Both the position numbers and the translations under genes were made by a program. The notes beneath the pieces were generated by a model. It was not told the DNA's origin, made no database searches, and saw only the letters and a program-made list of their open reading frames with translations. A stretch of 64,000 nucleotides of DNA from Gibbula magus (Eukaryota > Mollusca > Gastropoda > Trochida > Trochidae), in the NCBI GenBank assembly GCA_936450465.1, contig OW388294.1, positions 558,001 through 622,000 on the forward strand, written 5' to 3'. Of this stretch, positions 22,360 through 34,659 are shown piece after piece (positions within the stretch are counted from its first letter, which is position 1; each line of letters begins with the position of its first letter).

Positions 22360-25300
22360 GTGTTAAATCAGAGGAATGTTCCGTGGTTAGAAGCGTTTAA
22401 TCAGAGGAATGTTCCGTGGTTAGAAGTGTTAAATCAGAGGAATTTTCCGTGGTTAGAAGCGTTTAATCAGAGGAATGTTCCGTGGATAGAAGCGTTAAAT
22501 CAGAGGAATGTTCCGTGGTTAGAAGTGTTAAATCAGAGGAATGTTCCGTGGTTAGAAGCGTTAAATCAGAAGAATATTCCGTGGTTAGAAGTGTTAAATC
22601 AGAGGAATTTTCCGTGGTTAGAAGCGTTTAATCAGAGGAATGTTCCGTGGTTAGAAGTGTTAAATCAGAGGAATTTTCCGTGGTTAGAAGTGTTAAATCA
22701 GAGGAATGTTCCGTGGTTAGAAGCGTTTAATCAGAGGAATGTTCCGTGGTTAGAAGTGTAAAATCAGAGGAATGTTCCGTGGTTAGAAGCGTTTAATCAG
22801 AGGAATTTTCCGTGGTTAGAAGCGTTTAATCAGAGGAATGTTCCGTGGTTAGAAGGGTTTAATCAGAGGAATGTTCCGTGGATAGAAGCGTTTAATCAGA
22901 GGAATGTTCCGTGGTTAGAAGCGTTTAATCAGAGGACTGTTCCATGGTTAGAAGAGTTTAATCAGAGGAATGTTCCGTGGTTAGAAGCGTTTAATCAGAG
23001 GAATGTTCCGTGGTTAGAAGCGTTAAATCAGAGGAATGTTCCGTGGTTAGAAGCGTTAAATCAGAGGAATGTTCCGTGGTTAGAAGTGTTAAATCAGAGG
23101 AATGTTCCGTGGTTAGAAGCGTTTAATCAGAGGAATGTTCCGTGGATAGAAGCGTTAAATCAGAGGAATGTTCCGTGGTTAGAAGTGTTAAATCAGAGGA
23201 ATGTTCCGTGGTTAGAAGCGTTAAATCAGAGGAATTTTCCGTGGTTAGAAGTGTTAAATCAGAGGAATTTTCCGTGGTTAGAAGCGTTTAATCAGAGGAA
23301 TGTTCCGTGGATAGAAGCGTTAAATCAGAGGAATGTTCCGTGGTTAGAAGTGTTAAATCAGAGGAATGTTCCGTGGTTAGAAGCGTTAAATCAGAGGAAT
23401 GTTCCGTGGTTAGAAGCGTTTAATCAGAGGAATGTTCCGTGGTTAGAAGCGTTAAATCAGAGGAATGTTCCGTGGTTAGAAGCGTTAAATCAGAGGAATG
23501 TTCCGTGGATAGAAGTGTTAAATCAGAGGAATGTTCCGTGGTTAGAAGCGTTTAATCAGAGGAATTTTCCGTGGTTAGAAGCGTTTAATCAGAGGAATGT
23601 TCCGTGGTTAGAAGGGTTTAATCAGAGGAATGTTCCGTGGATAGAAGCGTTTAATCAGAGGAATGTTCCGTGGTTAGAAGCGTTTAATCAGAGGACTGTT
23701 CCATGGTTAGAAGAGTTTAATCAGAGGAATGTTCCGTGGTTAGAAGCGTTTAATCAGAGGAATGTTCCGTGGTTAGAAGCGTTAAATCAGAGGAATGTTC
23801 CGTGGTTAGAAGCGTTAAATCAGAGGAATGTTCCGTGGTTAGAAGTGTTAAATCAGAGGAATGTTCCGTGGTTAGAAGCGTTTAATCAGAGGAATGTTCC
23901 GTGGATAGAAGCGTTAAATCAGAGGAATGTTCCGTGGTTAGAAGTGTTAAATCAGAGGAATGTTCCGTGGTTAGAAGCGTTAAATCAGAGGAATTTTCCG
24001 TGGTTAGAAGTGTTAAATCAGAGGAATTTTCCGTGGTTAGAAGCGTTTAATCAGAGGAATGTTCCGTGGATAGAAGCGTTAAATCAGAGGAATGTTCCGT
24101 GGTTAGAAGTGTTAAATCAGAGGAATGTTCCGTGGTTAGAAGCGTTAAATCAGAGGAATGTTCCGTGGTTAGAAGCGTTTAATCAGAGGAATGTTCCGTG
24201 GTTAGAAGCGTTAAATCAGAGGAATGTTCCGTGGTTAGAAGCGTTAAATCAGAGGAATGTTCCGTGGATAGAAGTGTTAAATCAGAGGAATGTACCGTGG
24301 TTAGAAGCGTTTAATCAGAGGAATGTTCCGTGGTTAGAAGTGTAAAATCAGAGGAATGTTCCGTGGTTAGAAGCGTTTAATCAGAGGAATTTTCCGTGGT
24401 TAGAAGCGTTTAATCAGAGGAATGTTCCGTGGTTAGAAGGGTTTAATCAGAGGAATGTTCCGTGGATAGAAGCGTTTAATCAGAGGAATGTTCCGTGGTT
24501 AGAAGCGTTTAATCAGAGGAATGTTCCGTGGTTAGAAGCGTTTAATCAGAGGACTGTTCCATGGTTAGAAGAGTTTAATCAGAGGAATGTTCCGTGGTTA
24601 GAAGCGTTTAATCAGAGGAATGTTCCGTGGTTAGAAGCGTTAAATCAGAGGAATGTTCCGTGGTTAGAAGCGTTAAATCAGAGGAATGTTCCGTGGTTAG
24701 AAGTGTTAAATCAGAGGAATGTTCCGTGGTTAGAAGCGTTTAATCAGAGGAATGTTCCGTGGATAGAAGCGTTAAATCAGAGGAATGTTCCGTGGTTAGA
24801 AGTGTTAAATCAGAGGAATGTTCCGTGGTTAGAAGCGTTAAATCAGAGGAATGTTCCGTGGTTAGAAGTGTTAAATCAGAGGAATGTTCCGTGGTTAGAA
24901 GCGTTAAATCAGAGGAATGTTCCGTGGATAGAAGCGTTAAATCAGAGGAATGTTCCGTGGTTAGAAGCGTTTAATCAGAGGAATGTTCCGTGGTTAGAAG
25001 TGTAAAATCAGAGGAATGTTCCGTGGTTAGAAGCGTTTAATCAGAGGAATTTTCCGTGGTTAGAAGCGTTTAATCAGAGGAATGTTCCGTGGTTAGAAGG
25101 GTTTAATCAGAGGAATGTTCCGTGGATAGAAGCGTTAAATCAGAGGAATTTTCCGTGGTTAGAAGCGTTAAATCAGAGGAATGTTCCGTGGATAGAAGCG
25201 TTAAATCAGAGGAATGTTCCGTGGTTAGAAGCGTTTAATCAGAGGACTGTTCCGTGGTTAGAAGTGTTAAATCAGAGGAATTTTCCGTGGTTAGAAGTGT

Positions 25301-26250
25301 TAAATCAGAGGAATGTTCCGTGGTTAGAAGTGTTAAATCAGAGGAATGTTCCGTGATTAGAAGTGTTAAATCAGAGGAATGTTCCGTGGTTAGAAGTGTT
25401 AAATAAGAGGAATGTTCCGTGGTTAGAAGCGTTAAATCAGAGGAATTTTCCGTGGTTAGAAGTGTTAAATCAGAGGAATTTTCCGTGGTTAGAAGCGTTT
25501 AATCAGAGGAATGTTCCGTGGATAGAAGCGTTAAATCAGAGGAATGTTCCGTGGTTAGAAGTGTTAAATCAGAGGAATGTTCCGTGGTTAGAAGCGTTAA
25601 ATCAGAGGAATGTTCCGTGGTTAGAAGCGTTTAATCAGAGGAATGTTCCGTGGTTAGAAGCGTTAAATCAGAGGAATGTTCCGTGGTTAGAAGCGTTAAA
25701 TCAGAGGAATGTTCCGTGGATAGAAGTGTTAAATCAGAGGAATGTACCGTGGTTAGAAGCGTTTAATCAGAGGAATGTTCCGTGGTTAGAAGCGTTTAAT
25801 CAGAGGAATGTTCCGTGGTTAGAAGCGTTTAATCAGAGGAATTTTCCGTGGTTAGAAGCGTTTAATCAGAGGAATGTTCCGTGGTTAGAAGGGTTTAATC
25901 AGAGGACTGTTCCATGGTTAGAAGAGTTTAATCAGAGGAATGTTCCGTGGTTAGAAGCGTTTAATCAGAGGATTGTTCCGTGGTTAGAAGCGTTAAATCA
26001 GAGGAATGTTCCGTGGTTAGAAGCGTTAAATCAGAGGAATGTTCCGTGGTTAGAAGTGTTAAATCAGAGGAATGTTCCGTGGTTAGAAGCGTTTAATCAG
26101 AGGAATGTTCCGTGGATAGAAGCGTTAAATCAGAGGAATGTTCCGTGGTTAGAAGTGTTAAATCAGAGGAATTTTCCGTGGTTAGAAGTGTTAAATCAGA
26201 GGAATGTTCCGTGGTTAGAAGTGTTAAATCAGAGGAATGTTCCGTGATTA
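22360..26250. repeat. Satellite subregion with 759/858/1353-bp higher-order spacing
   Basis: This part is dominated by GTG-TTA (Val-Leu) unit variants. A rare diagnostic unit, AGAGGACTGTTCCATGG, occurs at 22931, 23690, 24548 and 25901. The spacings are 759, 858 and 1353 bp, exactly 23, 26 and 41 units. The order of variant units around each marker is largely repeated, so multi-unit blocks have been amplified with changes in unit number. Confidence 0.85.
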
Positions 26251-26499
26251 GAAGTGTTAAATCAGAGGAATGTTCCGTGGTTAGAAGCGTTTAATCAGAG
26301 GAATGTTCCGTGGTTAGAAGGGTTTAATCAGATGAATGTTCCGTGGTTAGAAGCGTTAAATCAGAGGAATTTACCGTGGTTAGAAGCGTTTAATCAGAGG
26401 AATGTTCCGTGGTTAGAAGGGTTTAATCAGAGGAATGTTCCGGGGATAGAAGCGTTTAATCAGAGGAATGTTCCGTGGTTAGAAGCGTTTAATCAGAGG

Positions 26500-29250
26500 A
26501 ATGTTCCGTGGTTAGAAGGGTTTAATCAGAGGAATGTTTCGTGGTTAGAAGCGTTTAATCAGAGGAATGTTCCGTGGATAGAAGGGTTTAATCAGAGGAA
26601 TTTTCCGTGGTTAGAAGCGTTTAATCAGAGGAATGTTCCGTGGTTAGAAGCGTTAAATCAGAGGAATTTTCCGTGGTTAGAAGCGTTTAATCAGAGGAAT
26701 GTTCCGTGGTTAGAAGGGTTTAATCAGAGGAATGTTCCGTGGATAGAAGCGTTTAATCAGAGGAATGTTCCGTGGTTAGAAGGGTTTAATCAGAGGAATG
26801 TTCCGTGGTTAGAAGGGTTTAATCAGAGGAATGTTCCGTGGATAGAAGCGTTTAATCAGAGGAATGTTCCGTGGTTAGAAGGGTTTAATCAGAGGAATGT
26901 TCCGTGGTTAGAAGGGTTTAATCAGAGGAATGTTCCGTGGTTAGAAGCGTTTAATCAGAGGAATGTTCCGTGGTTAGAAGGGTTTAATCAGAGGAATGTT
27001 CCGTGGATAGAAGCGTTTAATCAGAGGAATGTTCCGTGGATAGAAGGCTTTAATCAGAGGAATGTTTCGTGGTTAGAAGCGTTTAATCAGAGGAATGTTC
27101 CGTGGATAGAAGGGTTTAATCAGAGGAATGTCCCGTGGTTAGAAGCGTTTAATCAGAGGAATGTTCCGTGGTTAAAAGCGTTTAATCAGAGGAATGTTCC
27201 GTGGTTAGAAGCGTTTAATCAGAGGAATGTTCCGTGGATAGAAGCGTTTAATCAGAGGAATGTTCCGTGGTTAGAAGGGTTTAATCAGAGGAATGTTTCG
27301 TGGTTAGAAGCGTTTAATCAGAGGAATGTTCCGTGGTTAGAAGCGTTTAATCAGAGGAATGTTCCGTGGTTAGAAGCGTTTAATCAGAGGAATGTTCCGT
27401 GGTTAGAAGGGTTTAATCAGAGGAATGTTTCGTGGTTAGAAGCGTTTAATCAGAGGAATGTTCCGTGGATAGAAGGGTTTAATCAGAGGAATTTTCCGTG
27501 GTTAGAAGCGTTTAATCAGAGGAATGTTCCGTGGTTAGAAGCGTTAAATCAGAGGAATTTTCCGTGGTTAGAAGCGTTTAATCAGAGGAATGTTCCGTGG
27601 TTAGAAGGGTTTAATCAGAGGAATGTTCCGTGGATAGAAGCGTTTAATCAGAGGAATGTTCCGTGGTTAGAAGGGTTTAATCAGAGGAATGTTCCGTGGT
27701 TAGAAGGGTTTAATCAGAGGAATGTTCCGTGGATAGAAGCGTTTAATCAGAGGAATGTTCCGTGGTTAGAAGGGTTTAATCAGAGGAATGTTCCGTGGTT
27801 AGAAGGGTTTAATCAGAGGAATGTTCCGTGGTTAGAAGCGTTTAATCAGAGGAATGTTCCGTGGTTAGAAGGGTTTAATCAGAGGAATGTTCCGTGGATA
27901 GAAGCGTTTAATCAGAGGAATGTTCCGTGGATAGAAGGCTTTAATCAGAGGAATGTTTCGTGGTTAGAAGCGTTTAATCAGAGGAATGTTCCGTGGATAG
28001 AAGGGTTTAATCAGAGGAATGTCCCGTGGTTAGAAGCGTTTAATCAGAGGAATGTTCCGTGGTTAAAAGCGTTTAATCAGAGGAATGTTCCGTGGTTAGA
28101 AGCGTTTAATCAGAGGAATGTTCCGTGGATAGAAGCGTTTAATCAGAGGAATGTTCCGTGGTTAGAAGGGTTTAATCAGAGGAATGTTTCGTGGTTAGAA
28201 GCGTTTAATCAGAGGAATGTTCCGTGGTTAGAAGCGTTTAATCAGAGGAATGTTCCGTGGATAGAAGCGTTTAATCAGAGGAATGTTCCGTGGTTAGAAG
28301 CGTTTAATCAGAGGAATGTTCCGTGGTTAGAAGCGTTTAATCAGAGGAATGTTCCGTGATTAGAAGCGTTTAATCAGAGGAATGTTCCGTGGATAGAAGC
28401 GTTTAATCAGAGGAATGTTCCGTGGTTAGAAGGGTTTAATCAGAGGAATGTTTCGTGGTTAGAAGCGTTTAATCAGAGGAATGTTCCGTGGTTAGAAGCG
28501 TTTAATCAGAGGAATGTTCCGTGGTTAGAAGGGTTTAATCAGAGGAATGTTTCGTGGTTAGAAGCGTTTAATCAGAGGAATGTTCCGTGGTTAGAAGCGT
28601 TTAATCAGAGGAATGTTCCGTGGTTAGAAGCGTTTAATCAGAGGAATGTTCCGTGGTTAGAAGGGTTTAATCAGAGGAATGTTTCGTGGTTAGAAGCGTT
28701 TAATCAGAGGAATGTTCCGTGGTTAGAAGGGTTTAATCAGAGGAATGTTCCGTGGTTAGAAGGGTTTAATCAGAGGAATGTTCCGTGGATAGAAGCGTTT
28801 AATCAGAGGAATGTTCCGTGGATAGAAGGCTTTAATCAGAGGAATGTTTCGTGGTTAGAAGCGTTTAATCAGAGGAATGTTCCGTGGATAGAAGGGTTTA
28901 ATCAGAGGAATGTCCCGTGGTTAGAAGCGTTTAATCAGCGGAATGTTCCGTGGTTAAAAGCGTTTAATCAGAGGAATGTTCCGTGGTTAGAAGCGTTTAA
29001 TCAGAGGAATGTTCCGTGGATAGAAGCGTTTAATCAGAGGAATGTTCCGTGGTTAGAAGGGTTTAATCAGAGGAATGTTTCGTGGTTAGAAGCGTTTAAT
29101 CAGAGGAATGTTCCGTGGTTAGAAGCGTTTAATCAGAGGAATGTTCCGTGGATAGAAGCGTTTAATCAGAGGAATGTTCCGTGGTTAGAAGCGTTTAATC
29201 AGAGGAATGTTCCGTGGTTAGAAGCGTTTAATCAGAGGAATGTTCCGTGA
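26500..29250. repeat. Three copies of an 891-bp (27-mer) higher-order repeat
   Basis: Markers recur at exactly 891 bp. The GTTTCG variant followed by GGATAGAAGGG occurs at 26536 and 27427. The unique GATAGAAGGC unit has TAGAAGGC at 27041, 27932 and 28823. A TGA variant occurs at 28357 and 29248. GGG (Gly-type) and TTT variants dominate, unlike the region to the left. Confidence 0.9.
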
Positions 29251-31261
29251 TTAGAAGCGTTTAATCAGAGGAATGTTCCGTGGATAGAAGCGTTTAATCA
29301 GAGGAATGTTCCGTGGTTAAAAGCGTTTAATCAGAGGAATGTTCCGTGGTTAGAAGCGTTTAATCAGAGGAATGTTCCGTGGATAGAAGCGTTAAATCAG
29401 AGGAATTTTCCGTGGTTAGAAGCGTTAAATCAGAGGAATTTTCCGTGGTTAAAAGCGTTAAATCAGAGGAATGTTCCGTGGATAGAAGCGTTTAATCAGA
29501 GGAATGTTCCGTGGTTAGAAGGGTTTAATCAGAGGAATGTTCCGTGGTTAGAAGCGTTTAATCAGAGGAATGTTCCGTGGTTAGAAGCGTTTAATCAGAG
29601 GAATGTTCCGTGGTTAGAAGCGTTTAATCAGAGGAATGTTCCGTGGTTAAAAGCGTTTAATCAGAGGAATGTTTCGTGGTTAGAAGCGTTTAATCAGAGG
29701 AATGTTCCGTGGATAGAAGGGTTTAATCAGAGGAATGTTTCGTGGTTAGAAGCGTTTAATCAGAGGAATGTTCCGTGGTTAGAAGCGTTTAATCAGAGGA
29801 ATGTTCCGTGGATAGAAGCGTTTAATCAGAGGAATGTTCCGTGGTTAGAAGCGTTTAATCAGAGGAATGTTCCGTGGTTAGAAGGGTTTAATCAGAGGAA
29901 TGTTCCGTGGTTAAAAGCGTTTAATCAGAGGAATGTTCCGTTGTTAGAAGCGTTTAATCAGAGGAATGTTCCGTGGATAGAAGCGTTTAATCAGAGGAAT
30001 GTTCCGTGGTTAGAAGCGTTTAATCAGAGGAATGTTCCGTGAATAGAAGCGTTTAATCAGAGGAATGTTCCGTGGATAGAAGGGTTTAATCAGAGGAATG
30101 TTCCGTGGTTAAAAGCGTTTAATCAGAGGAATGTTCCGTGGTTAGAAGCGTTTAATCAGAGGAATGTTCCGTGGATAGAAGCGTTTAATCAGAGGAATGT
30201 TCCGTGGTTAGAAGCGTTTAATCAGAGGAATGTTCCGTGGTTAAAAGCGTTTAATCAGAGGAATGTTCCGTGGTTAGAAGCGTTTAATCAGAGGAATGTT
30301 CCGTGGATAGAAGGGTTTAATCAGAGGAATGTTTCGTGGTTAGAAGCGTTTAATCAGAGGAATGTTCCGTGGTTAAAAGCGTTTAATCAGAGGAATGTTC
30401 CGTGGTTAGAAGCGTTTAATCAGAGGAATGTTCCGTGGATAGAAGCGTTAAATCAGAGGAATTTTCCGTGGTTAGAAGCGTTAAATCAGAGGAATTTTCC
30501 GTGGTTAAAAGCGTTAAATCAGAGGAATGTTCCGTGGTTAGAAGCGTTTAATCAGAGGAATGTTCCGTGGTTAGAAGCGTTTAATGAGAGGAATGTTCCG
30601 TGATTAGAAGCGTTAAATCAGAGGAATTTTCCGTGGTTAGAAGTGTTAAATCAGAGGAATTTTCCGTGGTTAAAAGCGTTGAATCAGAGGAATGTTCCGT
30701 GGTTAGAAGCGTTAGATCAGAGGAATGTTCCGTGGTTAGAAGGGTTAAATCAGAGGAATGTTCCGTGGTTAGAAGTGTTAAATCAGAGGAATATTGCGTG
30801 GTTAGAAGCGTTTAATCAGAGGAATGTTCCGTGGTTAGAAGCGTTAAATCAGAGGAATGTTCCGTAATTAGAAGCGTTTAATCAGAGGAATATTGCTTGG
30901 TTATCAGCGTTTAATCAGAGGAATGTTTCGTGGTTAGAAGCGTTTAATCAGAGGAATGTTCCGTGGTTAAAAGCGTTTAATCAGAGGAATGTTCCGTGGT
31001 TAGAAGCGTTTAATCAGAGGAATGTTCCGTGGTTAAAAGCGTTTAATCAGAGGAATGTTCCGTGGTTAGAAGCGTTTAATCAGAGGAATGTTCCGTGGTC
31101 GGAAGCGTTTAATCAGAGTAATGTTCCGTGGTTAGAAGGGTTTAATCAGAGGAATGTTCCGTGGTTACAAGCGTTTAATCAGAGGAATGTTCCGTGGTTA
31201 GAAGGGTTTAATCAGAGGAATGTTCCGTGGTTACAAGCGTTTAATCAGAGGAATGTTCCGT

Positions 31262-32400
31262 AGTTAGAAGCATTTAATCAGAGGAATGTTCCGTGGTGGG
31301 AAGCGTTTAATCAGAGGAATGTTCCGTGGTTAGAAGCGTTTAATCAGAGGAATGTTCCGTGGTTACAAGCGTTAAATCAGAGGAATGTTCCGTGGTTAGA
31401 AGCATTTAATCAGAGGAATGTTCCGTGGTGGGAAGCGTTTAATCAGAGGAATGTTCCGTGGTTAGAAGCGTTAAATCAGAGGAATGTTCCGTGGTTAGAA
31501 GCGTTAAATCAGAGGAATGTTCCGTGGTTAGAAGGGTTAAATCAGAGGAATGTTCCGTGGTTAGAAGCGTTTAATCAGAGGAATGTTCCGTGGTCGGAAG
31601 CGTTTAATCAGAGTAATGTTCCGTGGTTAGAAGCGTTTAATCAGAGGAATATTGCTTGGTTAGAAGCGTTTAATCAGAGGAATGTTTCGTGGTTAGAAGC
31701 GTTTAATCAGAGGAATGTTCCGTGGTTACAAGCGTTAAATCAGAGGAATGTTCCGTGGTTAGAAGCGTTTAATCAGAGGAATGTTCCGTGGTTACAAGCG
31801 TTAAATCAGAGGAATGTTCCGTAGTTAGAAGCATTTAATCAGAGGAATGTTCCGTGGTTAGAAGCGTTAAATCAGAGGAATGTTCCGTGGTTACAAGCGT
31901 TAAATCAGAGGAATGTTCCGTAGTTAGAAGCATTTAATCAGAGGAATGTTCCGTGGTGGGAAGCGTTTAATCAGAGGAATGTTCCGTGGTTACAAGCGTT
32001 AAATCAGAGGAATGTTCCGTAGTTAGAAGCATTTAATCAGAGGAATGTTCCGTGGTGGGAAGCGTTTAATCAGAGGAATGTTCCGTGGTTAGAAGCGTTT
32101 AATCAGAGGAATGTTCCGTGGTTACAAGCGTTAAATCAGAGGAATGTTCCGTGGTTAGAAGCATTTAATCAGAGGAATGTTCCGTGGTGGGAAGCGTTTA
32201 ATCAGAGGAATGTTCCGTGGTTAGAAGCGTTTAATCAGAGGAATGTTCCGTGGTTACAAGCGTTAAATCAGAGGAATGTTCCGTGGTTAGAAGCATTTAA
32301 TCAGAGGAATGTTCCGTGGTGGGAAGCGTTTAATCAGAGGAATGTTTCGTGGTTAGAAGCGTTTAATCAGAGGAATTTTCCGTGGTTACAAGCGTTAAAT
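31262..32400. repeat. Satellite subfamily with a 132-bp (4-mer) higher-order repeat
   Basis: Only here are two unusual unit variants common: CCGTGGTGGGAAGC and GTTACAAGCG. The first occurs at 31291, 31423, 31951, 32050, 32182 and 32314. The spacings are 132 bp three times and 99 bp once (a 3-mer deletion form). Units with GAAGCATTT precede most of them. Confidence 0.88.
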
Positions 32401-34659
32401 CAGAGGAATGTTCCGTGGTTAGAAGCATTTAATCAGAGGAATGTTCCGTGGTTAGAAGTGTTAAATCAGAGGAATGTTCCGTGGTTAGAAGTGTTAAATC
32501 AGAGGAATATTGCGTGGTTAGAAGCGTTTAATCAGAGGAATGTTCCGTGGTTAGAAGCGTTAAATCAGAGGAATGTTCCGTAGTTAGAAGCGTTTAATCA
32601 GAGGAATGTTCCGTGGTTAGAAGCGTTAAATCAGAGGAATGTTCGGTAGTTAGAAGCGTTTAATCAGAGGAATGTTCCGTGGTTAGAAGCGTTTAATCAG
32701 AGAAATTTTCCGTGGTTAGAAGTGTTAAATCAGAGGAATGTTCCGTGGTTAGAAGTGTTAAATCAGAGGAATGTTCCGTGATTAGAAGTGTTAAATCAGA
32801 GGAATATTGCGTGGTTAGAAGCGTTTAATCAGAGGAATGTTCCGTGGTAAGAAGCGTTAAATCAGAGGAATGTTCCGTGGTTAGAAGCGTTTAATCAGAG
32901 GAATTTTCCGTGGTTAGAAGCGTTTAATCAGAGGAATGTTCCGTGGTTAGAAGTGTTAAATCAGAGGAATTTTCCGTGGTTAGAAGCGTTAAATCAGAGG
33001 AATATTGCGTGGTTAGAAGCGTTTAATCAGAGGAATGTTCCGAGGTTAGAAGCGTTAAATCAGAGGAATGTTCCGTGGTTAGAAGCGTTAAATCAGAGGA
33101 ATGTTCCGTGGTTAGAAGTGTTAAATCAGAGGAATGTTCCGTGGATAGAAGCGTTTAATCAGAGGAATGTTCCGTGGTTAGAAGCGTTTAATCAGAGGAA
33201 TGTTCCGTGGTTAGAAGGGTTTAATCAGAGGAATGTTCCGTGGTTAGAAGCGTTAAATCAGAGGAATGTTCCGTGGTTAGAAGCGTTAAATCAGAGGAAT
33301 GTTCCGTGGTTAGAAGCGTTTAATCAGAGGAATGTTCCGTGGTTAGAAGCGTTTAATCAGAGGAATTTTCCGTGGTTAGAAGCGTTTAATCAGAGGAATG
33401 TTCCGTGGTTAGAAGTGTTAAATCAGAGGAATGTTCCGTGGTTAGAAGTGTTAAATCAGAGTAATATTGCGTGGTTAGAAGCGTTCAATCAGAGGAATGT
33501 TCCGTGGTTAGAAGCGTTAAATCAGAGGAATGTTCCGTGGTTAGAAGCGTTTAATCAGAGGAATGTTCTGTGGTTAGAAGCGTTTAATCAGAGGACTGTT
33601 CCGTGGTTAGAAGCGTTAAATCAGAGGAATGTTCCGTGGTTAGAATTGTTAAATCAGAGTAATATTGCGTGGTTAGAAGCGTTTAATCAGAGGAATGTTC
33701 CGTGGTTAGAAGTGTTTAATAAGAGGAATGTTCCGTGGTTAGAAGCGTTTAATCAGAGGAATTTTCCGTGGTTAGAAGCGTTTAATCAGAGGAATGTTCC
33801 GTGGTTAGAAGTGTTAAATCAGAGGAATGTTCCGTGGTTAGAATTGTTAAATCAGAGTAATATTGCGTGGTTAGAAGCGTTCAATCAGAGGAATGTTCCG
33901 TGGTTAGAAGCGTTAAATCAGAGGAATGTTCCGTGGTTAGAAGCGTTTAATCAGAGGAATGTTCCGTGGTTAGAAGCGTTTAATCAGAGGACTGTTCCGT
34001 GGTTAGAAGCGTTAAATCAGAGGAATGTTCCGTGGTTAGAAGTGTTAAATCAGAGGAATTTTCCGTGGTTAGAAGCGTTTAATCAGAGGAATGTTCCGTG
34101 GTTAGAAGTGTTAAATCAGAGGAATGTTCCGTGGTTAGAAGTGTTAAATCAGAGGAATATTGCGTGGTTAGAAGCGTTAAATCAGAGGAATGTTCCGTGG
34201 TTAGAAGCGTTTAATCAGAGGAATGTTCCGTGGTTAGAAGCGTTTAATCAGAGGACTGTTCCGTGGTTAGAAGCGTTAAATCAGAGGAATGTTCCGTGGT
34301 TAGAAGTGTTAAATCAGAGTAATATTGCGTGGTTAGAAGCGTTTAATCAGAGGAATGTTCCGTGGATAGAAGCGTTCAATCAGAGGAATGTTCCGTGGTT
34401 AGAAGCGTTAAATCAGAGGAATGTTTCGTGGTTAGAAGCGTTTAATCAGAGGAATATTGCGTGGTTAGAAGCGTTTAATCAGAGGAATGTTCCGTGGTTA
34501 GAAGCGTTAAATCAGAGGAAATTTCCGTGGTTAGAAGGGTTGAATCAGAGGAATTTTCCGTGGTTAGAAGGGTTAAATCAGAGGAATGTTCCGTGGTTAG
34601 AAGCGTTTAATCAGAGGAATGTTCCGTGGTTAGAAGTGTTAAGTCAGAGGAATGTTCCG

